From: an uncultured Phycisphaerales bacterium
GTDB lineage: Bacteria; Planctomycetota; Phycisphaerae; WQYP01
Length of the DNA: 28,999 nucleotides
Direction: 5' to 3'
NCBI GenBank assembly: GCA_903868035.1
Contig: CAIPTQ010000236.1
Span: forward strand, 1-28,999
The position numbers and the translations under genes were made by a program. Each line of letters opens with the position of its first letter. The stretch's first letter is position 1. Positions 7,223 to 15,641 of this stretch are shown here, piece after piece. The notes beneath the pieces were generated by a model that was not told the origin of the DNA, ran no database searches, and worked only from the letters and a program-made list of their open reading frames with translations.

Positions 7223-7333
7223 GGATTGTTAAATAATTGCCGCTCTCGGAACTGAACTTCCACGGGCCATATCCTCGCGTCAATGCCGTTGTTCCTAACA
7301 GCATTCCGCATTCCTCATTTCAGGAGTGTTCTC

Positions 7334-10138
7334 ATGAGGAAGACCAAAATTCTCATCGCCCTGGCCGCATTGGTTACCGGCGTATCGATCTGGGCGCTGC
7401 AAGTCTCCGCCCAGGCCACGACTTCCGCCGCGCCTCCCGCCACTGCGCCCGCGCCAGTCGCCCGCGGCGGACGTGCCGGCCGCGGCGCCTTTCAGGATCC
7501 CAATGCCGCCCTCACCAATCTCGCCCTCGTGGCCATCCCCAGCACCTCCTACGTCTCTCCGCACGAAACCCTTGGCGCCATTAACGACGGCCTGTTCCCC
7601 AACCCTCAGGCCCACTACGGCAACTGGCCCAACAGCGGCACCCAATGGGTCCAGTACACCTGGCCCAAAGCCATCTCCACCGGCAAGGTCGATGTCTACT
7701 GGTGGCAGGACGGCGCGGGCATCCGCCTTCCCGTGGTCTGCCGGCTTAAATACTGGAACGGTTCGCAGTTCGTGGACGTGCCCAACGTCAAGGGCCTGGG
7801 CGTCGCGGGCAACCAGTTCAACGAAACCACCTTCGATGAAATCTCCACCGACAAAATCCGCCTCGAAATGGACTCCGCCCCCGGCGCCCAAATCTCCACC
7901 GGCATCATCGAGTTCCGCGTCTTTGACTCCGGCAAGTCGCCCCCCATGCCCCCGCAGGTCGCCGCCGGCATCGACCGCGTCGTCGTCCTCAAGGGCAAAA
8001 CCTATCTCACCGGCACCGTGAAACAGGTCGGCGCGGCCGGTGGCGCTAATCTCGCGTGGACCAAGGAATCCGGCCCCGGCACGGTGCAATTCGCCGATGC
8101 CCGCAGTGCCGCCACCACCGCCACTTTCAACGAACTGGGCGACTACGTCCTCAAGCTCACCTCCAGCGCCGGCGAGCTCTCCAGTTCCAGCACCCTCAAG
8201 GTGCGCGTCGATCCCGCGTCCTCCGGCGAGCGCCTCGATCCCGTGCAGACCAGCACCTACAAGATCGACAGCCCTTTGTGGAGCCCGCGCCTCAAGGTGC
8301 AGATCACTACCTGGATTCCCCATTGCGTGGATTACCTGGAACATCCGGAGAAGGCCCGCCAAGGCCCCGGTGGCCTGGACAACTTTATTGAGGCGGGCAA
8401 AAAGCTCCGCGGCGAGCCTGCCGCCCGGCACCTGGGCTATCCCTTCTCCAACGCCTACACGTACAACACTCTGGAAGCCATGTGCGAAGCCATGATGTTT
8501 GATCCCCAGAGGGATCAGGACATCATCAAGGCCCAGGCCGATCTCCGCGCCGTCATCGACCGCTGGATTCCCATCATCCTGGCCGCCCAGGAACCCGACG
8601 GCTACATCCAGACCCGCTTCACCCTCAACGGCGGCAATCACTGGAGCCCCGCCACCCGCGGTGAGCATGAAGGCTACGTCATGGGGTACTTCCTTGAATC
8701 CGCCATCGCCCATTACAACATGACCCAGGGCCGGGACCGCCGCCTGTACGATGCCGCCAGGAAGTGCGCCGACTGCTGGGTGGACAACATCGGTCCCGCC
8801 GGCCAGCTCAATTCCAAAGGCCAGCCCAAGAAGGTCTGGTACGACGGCCATCAGGAGATGGAAAACGCCCTCGTGCGCTTCTCGCGCCTCGTCGATGTTG
8901 CCGACGGCCCGGGCAAAGGCAAGCCCTACGTCGAACTCGCCAAGTTTCTCCTCGACTCCCGCACCGGCGGCACCACCTACGATCAGTCCCATTTGCCGGT
9001 CGTCAAACAATATGAAGCCGTCGGCCACTCCGTCCGCGCCGCCTACACCTACACCGGCATGGCCTCCGTCGCCGCCGAATTCCACGACCTGGACTACGAA
9101 TCCGCCACCAAGTCCCTCTGGGACAACATCATGAATAAAAAAATCTACCTTACCGGCGGCATCGGCAGCACCGGCTCCAACGAAGGCTTTGCCGCCAACT
9201 ACGACCTCAACAACGCCTCCTATTGCGAATCCTGCGCCAACTGCGGCAACCTCTTCTTCCAGTACAACATGCTGCTGAACTACCACGACGCCAAGTACGT
9301 CAACGCCTACGAGGACACCCTCTACAACGCCATCCTCGGCGACAACAACCTCGCGGGCACGATGTTCGAATACACCAACCCGCTGGTCGTCTCCGGCCCG
9401 CGCGAAACCTGGGACGGCTGCCCCTGCTGCGTGGGCAACATCCCGCGCACCCTCCTCCAACTCCCCACCTGGTCTTATTCCACCGGCGCCAATGACCTCT
9501 ACGTCAACCTCTTCATCGGCGGCACCATGACCGTCCACAAGTTCCAGGGCACCGATGTCCAGATGGTCCAGAAGACCAACTACCCCTGGGACGGCAAAGT
9601 CGATATCACCGTCAATCCGACGGTGGCCAAAAACTTCACCCTCCGCATCCGCGTGCCGGACCACCAGATCAGCACGCTCTACATGAACGCCCCGGTTGTG
9701 GCCCCGACGCTCAAGGCGCTCTCCGTCAACGGCGCGCCAATGAACTTCAAGGTGGAAGGCGGCTACGCCCTCATCACCCGTGACTGGAAAGCCGGCGACA
9801 AGATCGACTTTGAAATCCCGCTGGAAGCCCAGCGCGTCAAGGCCGACAACAACGTCACCGCCACCCGCGGCCGCGTGGCCCTGCGCTATGGCCCGCTCAT
9901 CTATAACGTGGAAACCGTGGACGGCAACAACATGAATGCCGTTCTCCCGGCCGATGCCCCGCTTGCCACGGAATGGAAACCCGACCTGCTGGAAGGCGTG
10001 ATGGTGATCAAGAGCCAGTACACCGGCGGCCAGGATCTCCTGGCCATCCCCAACTACGCCCGCAACAACCGCCAGCCCGCCGCCGGCGGCGGCCGCGGAG
10101 GCGGTGTCTTCTCGCAGGTCTGGATACGCGATCAATAA
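7334..10138 (+). CDS. Secreted GH127-like glycoside hydrolase (beta-L-arabinofuranosidase family) with N-terminal accessory domains
   Basis: A 934-residue exported protein. ATG 7334 follows AGGAG by 7 bases and opens a signal peptide (basic MRKTK, hydrophobic core, probable cleavage VSA|QA after residue 26). A Pro/Ala/Gly linker (about 30-54) precedes a discoidin-like F5/8-type carbohydrate-binding region (about 58-190, including WVQYTWPKAISTGKVDVYW) and an Ig/PKD-like beta domain (about 200-295). The remainder resembles GH127/DUF1680. The residues that hold zinc and the nucleophile in the characterised arabinofuranosidase are present: Glu632 and Cys634 in CESC, and Cys698-Cys699 in CPCC. GHSVRAAY is also conserved. 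It probably removes L-arabinofuranose or related sugars from plant or algal polysaccharide. The C-terminus carries a GGGRGGG stretch. It is followed by a palindromic repeat, not a sugar operon. Confidence 0.85.
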   Translation: MRKTKILIALAALVTGVSIWALQVSAQATTSAAPPATAPAPVARGGRAGRGAFQDPNAALTNLALVAIPSTSYVSPHETLGAINDGLFPNPQAHYGNWPNSGTQWVQYTWPKAISTGKVDVYWWQDGAGIRLPVVCRLKYWNGSQFVDVPNVKGLGVAGNQFNETTFDEISTDKIRLEMDSAPGAQISTGIIEFRVFDSGKSPPMPPQVAAGIDRVVVLKGKTYLTGTVKQVGAAGGANLAWTKESGPGTVQFADARSAATTATFNELGDYVLKLTSSAGELSSSSTLKVRVDPASSGERLDPVQTSTYKIDSPLWSPRLKVQITTWIPHCVDYLEHPEKARQGPGGLDNFIEAGKKLRGEPAARHLGYPFSNAYTYNTLEAMCEAMMFDPQRDQDIIKAQADLRAVIDRWIPIILAAQEPDGYIQTRFTLNGGNHWSPATRGEHEGYVMGYFLESAIAHYNMTQGRDRRLYDAARKCADCWVDNIGPAGQLNSKGQPKKVWYDGHQEMENALVRFSRLVDVADGPGKGKPYVELAKFLLDSRTGGTTYDQSHLPVVKQYEAVGHSVRAAYTYTGMASVAAEFHDLDYESATKSLWDNIMNKKIYLTGGIGSTGSNEGFAANYDLNNASYCESCANCGNLFFQYNMLLNYHDAKYVNAYEDTLYNAILGDNNLAGTMFEYTNPLVVSGPRETWDGCPCCVGNIPRTLLQLPTWSYSTGANDLYVNLFIGGTMTVHKFQGTDVQMVQKTNYPWDGKVDITVNPTVAKNFTLRIRVPDHQISTLYMNAPVVAPTLKALSVNGAPMNFKVEGGYALITRDWKAGDKIDFEIPLEAQRVKADNNVTATRGRVALRYGPLIYNVETVDGNNMNAVLPADAPLATEWKPDLLEGVMVIKSQYTGGQDLLAIPNYARNNRQPAAGGGRGGGVFSQVWIRDQ

Positions 10139-10144
10139 CCGCAG

Positions 10145-10208
10145 GTGGCAGGCACACTCCGTGTGCCGTTGAGCCCTTGGCAGACGGCACTTGGAAAGTG
10201 CCTGCCAC
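10145..10208. repeat. REP-like nested palindrome
   Basis: Outer arms GTGGCAGGCAC (10145-10155) and GTGCCTGCCAC (10198-10208) are exact reverse complements. Inside are two further perfect hairpins sharing the arms: GGCACACTCCGTGTGCC (10151-10167) and GGCACTTGGAAAGTGCC (10186-10202). The element can therefore fold as one long stem or as two adjacent hairpins, as REP/BIME elements do. It lies six bases after the GH127 stop codon and could act as terminator or mRNA 3' stabiliser, but no T-run follows. Confidence 0.75.
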
Positions 10209-10209
10209 T

Positions 10210-10238
10210 TTGACGGTGACAGTGGTGATAGTTATTAA
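10210..10238 (+). promoter_or_regulatory. Probable promoter of the methyltransferase gene
   Basis: TTGACG (10210-10215) and TATTAA (10233-10238) are separated by exactly 17 bases, starting two bases after the palindromic repeat. Transcription would begin about 28 bases before ATG 10273. Confidence 0.55.
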
Positions 10239-10272
10239 TTCGCCAATCCCAAGCCTGAACCCGGAGCCGCCG

Positions 10273-11199
10273 ATGCCCTTCAACCTGGCCGATTATCCGG
10301 AAGCCTTCGACTTTCCGCCCTGGCAGATGGGCCGTTCCGCCTGGATTTTGCACCTGCCGCTGGCGCCGATGCTCGTGAAACTGCTGCGTCCCCGCACCTT
10401 GGTCGAATTGGGGACGCATGCGGGGGATTCATACCTGGCCTTCTGCCGCGCCGTCGGCGCCCTCTCCACGGGCACCCGATGCACCGCCATCGACACCTGG
10501 CAAGGCGACGCCCATACCAAGGCGTACGGCCCGGAAATTTTGGCGCGCCTGCGCGCGGCCCACGACCCGCACTTCGGCGCGTTCTCGCGCTTGCTGCAGT
10601 CCACCTTCGACGATGCCGCGACTTCCTTTGACCGCGGCTCCATCGACCTGCTCCACCTCGACGGCCTGCACACCTATGACGCCGTCCGCCATGACTACGA
10701 CACCTGGCGGCCCAAACTCTCTCGCCGCGGCGTCATCCTCCTGCACGATACCTGCGAGCGCGACCAGGATTTCGGTGTCTGGAAACTGTGGGAGGAGATC
10801 GCCCCGGCCTATCCCGGCGCGAATCTGCCGTACGGCCATGGCCTGGGGATTCTTGCCGTCGGCCCCGACCAGCCCGCCGATTTCCTGGATTTTCTCCACC
10901 AGCTCCGGACACAGCCCGGCCTCGTGAGAATCCTCGAAGCCTTGGGCGCCCGCGTGCAATTGTTCGACAACTACACCACCGCCGCCCACTGCATCCATCA
11001 GTCCCAAGTGCTCGTGAATGACTGGCGGCAACGCTCCGGACAGCCCATCCTCAGTCCCACCCCCAATATGAATCTCGCCTTCGCCGATCCGGCGTACTTC
11101 GGTGCCGGCATGGTGCGGGATGTACACCAGCTCACCACCGACGCCCTGAATCTCGTCACTGAAGTAATGGCCTTGCGGCAGCGCATGGCCAAACCCTGA
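10273..11199 (+). CDS. Class I SAM-dependent methyltransferase (Methyltransf_24-like)
   Basis: The 308-residue protein has a SAM-binding motif I LVELGTHAGDSYLAF (about 43-57), an acidic residue in CTAIDTWQGD, and the pair DLLHLDGLHTYDAVRHDYDTW and GVILLHDT, which are characteristic of the Methyltransf_24 group, often found beside glycosyltransferases and in surface-polysaccharide loci. The substrate cannot be read from sequence. The C-terminal 100 residues are not part of the core fold. ATG 10273 follows a modest CGGAG; the open frame extends far upstream antisense-like through the previous gene but without family similarity. It has its own promoter. Confidence 0.8.
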   Translation: MPFNLADYPEAFDFPPWQMGRSAWILHLPLAPMLVKLLRPRTLVELGTHAGDSYLAFCRAVGALSTGTRCTAIDTWQGDAHTKAYGPEILARLRAAHDPHFGAFSRLLQSTFDDAATSFDRGSIDLLHLDGLHTYDAVRHDYDTWRPKLSRRGVILLHDTCERDQDFGVWKLWEEIAPAYPGANLPYGHGLGILAVGPDQPADFLDFLHQLRTQPGLVRILEALGARVQLFDNYTTAAHCIHQSQVLVNDWRQRSGQPILSPTPNMNLAFADPAYFGAGMVRDVHQLTTDALNLVTEVMALRQRMAKP

Positions 11200-11342
11200 C
11201 CGGCATGGGGCGAGATAAAGGGCACATCCGAGAATATCTCTATGTGCGAATCGCGCACCTTGCCCTAAACCGGGCAGTGTAGAACGCCGAGTTCCCTAAG
11301 TGGGGTATGCAGGAGAGCCAGGGTATTGTTTGAGGCTATGAC

Positions 11343-12764
11343 ATGGCGTTGGCACGAGAGAGCTCTTGTGATACTGCCCGGGTTCGACCGGAAACCAGGT
11401 TTGTACCGGTCTGTTTTACCCGGATGCTCGACGAAGTGCTCAGCGGTTTCCCCCTGTATCTGCGCAATCTGGACGCGACGGGGACCGAGAATTTCCGCCT
11501 GTATGCGGGCGCGGGGGTGAAATTCACGGTCGAGCATCGGCGGCGTTTGCAGGAACTGGGGATCAACTTCGTACACATTCCGGCGCAGTTCCAGCAGCAA
11601 TTGCGGCGCGACCTTGAACAGAAAATCGAAATGGTCGCCGACGACTCGGGGTTGGAGTTGGCGGTGCGTTGCGAGATCATTTATGAATCGAGCCTGGAAC
11701 TCATCGACGAGACGCTCAAGACCAAGAATGTCGCGGATGCCGTGCCCCGGCTCACCAGTGTGGCGCGCTCCATCATCGCGCTGTATCGGGATCCGAACGC
11801 GTTCATCTATTTCTTCGGCGCCGCGCGCCATGACGCCTATCCGGCGACCCATGCGGGCAATGTGGCGACCTGGCTGCCGGCGCTGGCGCTGAGCCTGGGG
11901 CAGACCAACCGGACCAACCTGACCAAGCTGTGCATGGGCGCGCTGCTCTATGACATCGGCATGGCCTATATCCCGCAGGTGATACTCAACAGCCCCGTCA
12001 AGTTGTCCGCGGCGGAACGCCAGCACATGCAGCAGCATACGGAGATCGGCGCGCAGCTCCTCCACCAAATTCCGGAAATCGACGCACTGGCGGCGATCAT
12101 GGCCATACAGCATCATGAGCGGCTGGACGGTTCGGGCTATCCGCGCGGCCTGACGTTCGATCGCATCCACGAGGCCGCCCGCATGATTGCGGTGGTCGAC
12201 ACCTACGACGCGCTGACCAGTTTCCGGCCGTACCGCCCGGCGGCCCACACGCCCGGCGCGGCGGTGGCGACGCTGCAGCGCGACACGCCGCACAAATTTG
12301 ATCCCCGCATCGTGGACGCCTGGATCAAGCTGCTCAAGGACGCCAGCCCCGAAATACTGGACCAGCAACTGGCGGGCAACCCCGCCGTAACCCAGGACAA
12401 CGGACATGGCCGCCGGCGTTTTGAACGGTATACGGTCAACTGCCCCGCCACGCTGAAAATGCTCAAACTCGTCGGGGGCATCTGGATGGAGAAGGACACG
12501 CTCAAGGGGATCGCGCACAATTTGTCGCGCGGTGGACTGGGATTCATGACGCAGATTCAACTCCAACCCGGCGAATACATTCGCGCCCGGCTCAAGGGCA
12601 AGGATGGGAGCGACAAAACGCTGGCGGTCATGGTGGTCCGCAGCCGGGACTGCGGGGACGGCTGGTTTGAAGCCGGAACGCGCTTCGTCGACCTCGAGCA
12701 GGAAGCCGCGCCCATCCCCAATGGGGAGTTCGTCGCCCCGGTGCAGATGGCAACGGCGGGGTAA
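11343..12764 (+). CDS. HD-GYP-like protein with degenerate HD motif, fused to a PilZ domain
   Basis: A 473-residue cytoplasmic protein. Residues 1-130 are an unassigned helical N-terminal region. Residues about 150-340 resemble the HD-GYP c-di-GMP phosphodiesterase domain: His170 in THAGNV, HHERLDGSGYPRGL (257-270) with an intact GYP, and VVDTYDALTS. However, the signature HDIGK reads YDIGM (203-207), losing the metal-binding histidine and the following lysine. Residues about 356-455 look like PilZ: RRFER (358-362, RxxxR) and NLSRGG (393-398, with Asn for the usual Asp). PilZ binds c-di-GMP, so the protein may sense c-di-GMP rather than degrade it. ATG 11343 follows TGAGG. It converges with clpP, 32 bases apart. 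Confidence 0.85.
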   Translation: MALARESSCDTARVRPETRFVPVCFTRMLDEVLSGFPLYLRNLDATGTENFRLYAGAGVKFTVEHRRRLQELGINFVHIPAQFQQQLRRDLEQKIEMVADDSGLELAVRCEIIYESSLELIDETLKTKNVADAVPRLTSVARSIIALYRDPNAFIYFFGAARHDAYPATHAGNVATWLPALALSLGQTNRTNLTKLCMGALLYDIGMAYIPQVILNSPVKLSAAERQHMQQHTEIGAQLLHQIPEIDALAAIMAIQHHERLDGSGYPRGLTFDRIHEAARMIAVVDTYDALTSFRPYRPAAHTPGAAVATLQRDTPHKFDPRIVDAWIKLLKDASPEILDQQLAGNPAVTQDNGHGRRRFERYTVNCPATLKMLKLVGGIWMEKDTLKGIAHNLSRGGLGFMTQIQLQPGEYIRARLKGKDGSDKTLAVMVVRSRDCGDGWFEAGTRFVDLEQEAAPIPNGEFVAPVQMATAG

Positions 12765-12796
12765 CGACCGCCGGCACACCCGTTCACGTGGCCCCA

Positions 12797-13564
12797 TCAA
12801 CGTTTGGTTTCCTGCTGGCTGGCCAGGGATTCCTTCTTGCCCTGGTTGCCCTCTTCGAGGATTTCGTCCACCAGGCCGTAGGCCTTGGCTTCATACGCAT
12901 CGAAATACTTGTCCCGTTCCTGGTCCTCGGCGACGCGTTCGGGGGTCTGCCCCGTGAGCTTGGCGAGCAGGGTGGTCAGCGTGTTCTTGGTCTTGAGGAT
13001 TTCCTGGGCCTGGATGGCGATGTCTTCGGTCTGGCCCCAGATGCCGCCGAAGGGCTGGTGGATCATCACCTTGGCGTGGGGCATGGCGTAGCGTTTGCCC
13101 TTGGCGCCGGCGGCGAGAATGATGGCCCCGCCGGACATGGCGTGGCCGATGACGAAGGTCTGGACATCGCAGGTGAGGAACTTCATGGTGTCGTACATGG
13201 CCAGGGTGTCATCGACGCCGCCGCCGGGGGAATTCACATAGAGCATGATTTCCTGGTCCTTGCGGATGGACTGGAGGTAGAGCAGGCGCATGATGACGTT
13301 GTAGGAGGAGATGTGGTTGATCTCGCCGACGAGGAAGATGACGCGGTTTTCCAGGAGCATCTGGTCCACCGTCATTTCGCGGTAGCGTTGATAATCGCCG
13401 GCGACGCGCGGGGCCACCGCGTGATAGGCCGGCATCCCGGGTTCCATGTAGGGACGAAGCTGGTCCAGTCCTTCCACCTGCTGGGCCAGGCCCGGGCTGG
13501 TGGCTTGCGAAATCTGGGATTGCGTCGGCAGGATCAGATTTCTTTTCGAGTCATATAGAGGCAT
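12797..13564 (-). CDS. clpP: ATP-dependent Clp protease proteolytic subunit ClpP
   Basis: ClpP forms a barrel of serine-protease subunits that degrades proteins unfolded by ClpX or ClpA/C. The 255-residue product keeps the triad: Ser144 in GHAMSGGAI, His169 in VMIHQPFGG, and Asp218 in [20 protein letters not shown]. The residue after the serine is Gly rather than the usual Met, a common variant in secondary ClpP copies. The N-terminus is about 50 residues longer than in E. coli ClpP (VIFLVG begins at 75) and looks like a propeptide or docking segment. ATG 13564 was chosen because AAGGA precedes it by 7 bases; GTG 13567 is adjacent. No clpX follows, so this is likely a stand-alone paralogue. 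Confidence 0.93.
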   Translation of the reverse strand: MPLYDSKRNLILPTQSQISQATSPGLAQQVEGLDQLRPYMEPGMPAYHAVAPRVAGDYQRYREMTVDQMLLENRVIFLVGEINHISSYNVIMRLLYLQSIRKDQEIMLYVNSPGGGVDDTLAMYDTMKFLTCDVQTFVIGHAMSGGAIILAAGAKGKRYAMPHAKVMIHQPFGGIWGQTEDIAIQAQEILKTKNTLTTLLAKLTGQTPERVAEDQERDKYFDAYEAKAYGLVDEILEEGNQGKKESLASQQETKR

Positions 13565-13945
13565 CACGTCATCCTTCTTGGAGGCTCTTCACTTATTCTT
13601 AAACCGCCGTGCCGGGCCGCAAGACAGTGGTGCGCGGTGTCGGCCGCCCACGGCAATTGGGGAATCATACTCGCGCTGGGGCCGGCAATCCACTTGGCGC
13701 CGGTGGACCCGATAATCGCAACGCTGGCGCAACCGGTCGTATGCAAATTGGTTCCGCGGCATGAATGAGGCGTCAGCCGCCCAGTACGCTGGATTCTTGT
13801 GAAATAACCTTTGCTCCCGCGCGTTAATGTGTCAGAATGCATACATCATTCGATGCCGCTGCGTCGGTGTGCCGGCTCGTGACATTTCGCGCACGCCGTG
13901 GTTCCAGTGTTCTCTTTCCCAGGCCCGCTGAAGAAAAGGTTCTAT
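13565..13945. other. Divergent clpP / prepilin intergenic region
   Basis: About 380 bases without a gene. On the minus strand a TATGAT (13664-13669) could serve clpP, but no good -35 stands at the right distance. On the plus side no clear promoter pair precedes the prepilin-like gene. Several GC-rich partial inverted repeats are present, but none is perfect over more than a few bases. Frames crossing the region lack ribosome-binding sites. Confidence 0.35.
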
Positions 13946-14734
13946 ATGCACCTGCGCCGCGGATTTACCCTCATCGAACTCCTTGTGGTTGTCGCCATCA
14001 TCGCCCTTCTGATCGCGATCATGCTCCCCGCCCTGGGCAACGCCCGGCGCAGGGCCCGCACCACCATCTGCATGACCAATCAGCGCCTGCTCGTGCAATC
14101 CTACCGCACCTATTTTCAGAACATGGGCGTCGTGCTCAGTTCCACCGGCCACGGCGACAGCGGGGCCTGGGATTTCCAGCTCCTGGGCGGCGACATGACC
14201 GCCACCGCCTACTACACCAACAATGGCCGCGGCGTCACCGCCGACAAGCCGCGCTTCTGCCCCGAGACCGCCTCCAGCCACAGGGTCGCCGTCAACAAAC
14301 AGTCTGTTGGAACGACGACACTCGCCTGGGATTGCAGGGTCGGGCCCGGGGGCGGCTCCACCGGGAGCTATGCCATGAATAACTGGATGTATAACGGCAA
14401 CACCTACCAGGCCCGGCAACACAACTCCACCACCCCCGCCGATTTCTACCAAATCAAGACCGCCAGGGCCGAGTTCAACATCCCGGTGTTCGTCGACGCC
14501 GTCTGGCATGATATTTTGCCCCGTTCCACCGATGTTCCCGGCACCAATCTCGAGGATCCCGAGGCCGGGACCTCCGCCGACCGGAACCTCTCCGACGCCG
14601 CCATCAACCGGCACAGCCGGGCGGTCAATGTGTCGTTTTGGGATACCCATGTGGACCTTGTGAAACTGCCAGATTTGTGGGCCGTCAAGTGGTCGGCCAC
14701 TTGGAGCCGCAGCACCCCGCTGAGAATTCCCTGA
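13946..14734 (+). CDS. Type II secretion/type IV pilin-like protein with prepilin cleavage signal and H-X9-D tail
   Basis: A 262-residue pseudopilin-like protein. Start ATG 13946 follows AAAAGG. The N-terminus RRGFTLIELLVVVAII is a class III prepilin signal: cleavage after Gly, Phe at +1, Glu at +5, then a membrane helix. The C-terminal region carries His-X9-Asp (HSRAVNVSFWD) followed by THVDLVKLPDLWAVKWS, matching the planctomycete-type prepilin-processing-associated H-X9-DG tail, except that Thr replaces Gly. Such proteins are numerous in planctomycetes and their exact roles are mostly unknown. The stop codon lies in a duplicated CCTGATCAT (14730 and 14741). Confidence 0.85.
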   Translation: MHLRRGFTLIELLVVVAIIALLIAIMLPALGNARRRARTTICMTNQRLLVQSYRTYFQNMGVVLSSTGHGDSGAWDFQLLGGDMTATAYYTNNGRGVTADKPRFCPETASSHRVAVNKQSVGTTTLAWDCRVGPGGGSTGSYAMNNWMYNGNTYQARQHNSTTPADFYQIKTARAEFNIPVFVDAVWHDILPRSTDVPGTNLEDPEAGTSADRNLSDAAINRHSRAVNVSFWDTHVDLVKLPDLWAVKWSATWSRSTPLRIP

Positions 14735-14844
14735 TCATCCCCTGATCATAAGCGCCGCTCATTTGACAACCCGCGTGCAAACTCCGAAAAATACGCCTTG
14801 GGGCGCTGCACCGCCCTCGAATCCGCCTTGCTGGAGCGCGCCGC

Positions 14845-15585
14845 ATGGTCATCGCCGTTATTTTTCCCGTGGTTGCCCCCGCCTTTCTGGCCCATATCCC
14901 AGGCGGGATGGGCAAGCCCTTCGCCAAAATCGAAAATCGCGAAGTCTTCCTCCGCTGCGTCGAACTTTACGCCAAACGCGACCAGGTCGCCCAGCGCCTC
15001 GTCATCGTCATCCCCAATGACCTTCAGACCATCCAGGAAAAATACGCCAATCCCCTGGCCTTCCAGGGCGTCAACGTCGCCGCCGGCACCTCCGACTGGT
15101 TCGGCTGCGTCGCCCGCGGCCTCGAAAAACTCCAGCCCGCCATCGACACCGTCATCATCCACGACCCCTGCTGCCCCGCCGTGCCGTACCCCCTCTCCGA
15201 CGCCCTCGAAGAAACTCTCGCCCAAAACGCCGCCGCCGCCGGCGTGCTCCCCGTCCTCCCCTGCCGCAGCGGTTTCGCGGACTTGAACGGCACGGTCCTC
15301 AATGAGTATGTCGAAATGTCCCAGGTCTACGAAGTGCAGTCGCCGCAGGTCTTCCGCCGCCAGCCCCTCGTGGACGCCTACGCCCGCCGCGCCGGCAAGA
15401 CCTACGTGGATGATGCCGAACTCCTCATCGCCTCCGGTCACAAAATCCTCACCCTCCCCGGCTCGCGCCTCAACCAGCGCATCGATTCCGACGACATGGT
15501 CCGCCTGGGCGCCGACCTTCTCGAACGCCTCCCCAAGCCCAAGCCCAAAACGCCGCTGACGCCGTTCGGGGAGGCGGAGTGGTGA
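14845..15585 (+). CDS. ispD: IspD-like cytidylyltransferase, probably catalytically degenerate
   Basis: The 246-residue protein aligns along its length with IspD (2-C-methyl-D-erythritol 4-phosphate cytidylyltransferase, MEP isoprenoid pathway): VIAVIFPVVAP, GKPFAKI, VIIHDPCCP, VYEVQSPQVFRRQPLVDAY, YVDDAELL, LPGSRLNQRIDSDDM. By eye, key residues known from E. coli IspD are replaced: the glycine/arginine-rich loop (AAGFGRRM there, APAFLAHI here, losing Arg20), Arg109 of HDAARP (here HDPCCP), Thr140, Arg157, Thr189, and Lys213 (Arg here). The lysine of GKPF survives. It may be a divergent enzyme or a non-catalytic paralogue. ATG 14845 follows TGGAG at 9 bases; a perfect TTGACA stands at 14763, without a good -10. 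Its 3' end overlaps a toxin-gene remnant on the other strand. Confidence 0.75.
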   Translation: MVIAVIFPVVAPAFLAHIPGGMGKPFAKIENREVFLRCVELYAKRDQVAQRLVIVIPNDLQTIQEKYANPLAFQGVNVAAGTSDWFGCVARGLEKLQPAIDTVIIHDPCCPAVPYPLSDALEETLAQNAAAAGVLPVLPCRSGFADLNGTVLNEYVEMSQVYEVQSPQVFRRQPLVDAYARRAGKTYVDDAELLIASGHKILTLPGSRLNQRIDSDDMVRLGADLLERLPKPKPKTPLTPFGEAEW

Positions 15586-15641
15586 ATAATAATGTCTTCA
15601 AGGTCGTCAGCCGCGCGCATGGTCCATATTATTTGAGCCAT
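15575..15641 (-). pseudogene. RelE/ParE-type toxin gene remnant (5' end only)
   Basis: The frame opening at ATG 15641 begins MAQIIWTMRAADDLEDIII, which resembles the first helix of ParE/RelE toxins. It overlaps the antitoxin stop by 13 bases, as in intact toxin-antitoxin operons. After about 22 residues it runs into sequence antisense to the ispD-like gene, and the frame (open to 15438) no longer looks like a toxin. The rest of the toxin, roughly 70 residues, is missing, apparently deleted at the junction with the ispD 3' end. Confidence 0.6.

Noticed and set aside
7295..10135. A 946-codon open frame antisense to the GH127-like gene
   Set aside because: It mirrors the sense gene almost exactly, is very rich in Gly/Ala/Val/Asp as expected from reading GC-rich codons backwards, has no family motifs and no ribosome-binding site.
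12765..12796. Intrinsic bidirectional terminator between the HD-GYP gene and clpP
   Set aside because: The 32-base gap has no stable stem and no T-run on either strand.
11265..12800. A 511-codon frame antisense to the HD-GYP/PilZ gene
   Set aside because: Arg/His-rich shadow; the sense product shows clear HD-GYP and PilZ motifs.
14763..14793. Promoter for the ispD-like gene
   Set aside because: TTGACA is perfect, but at 16-19 bases downstream no hexamer resembles a -10 box.
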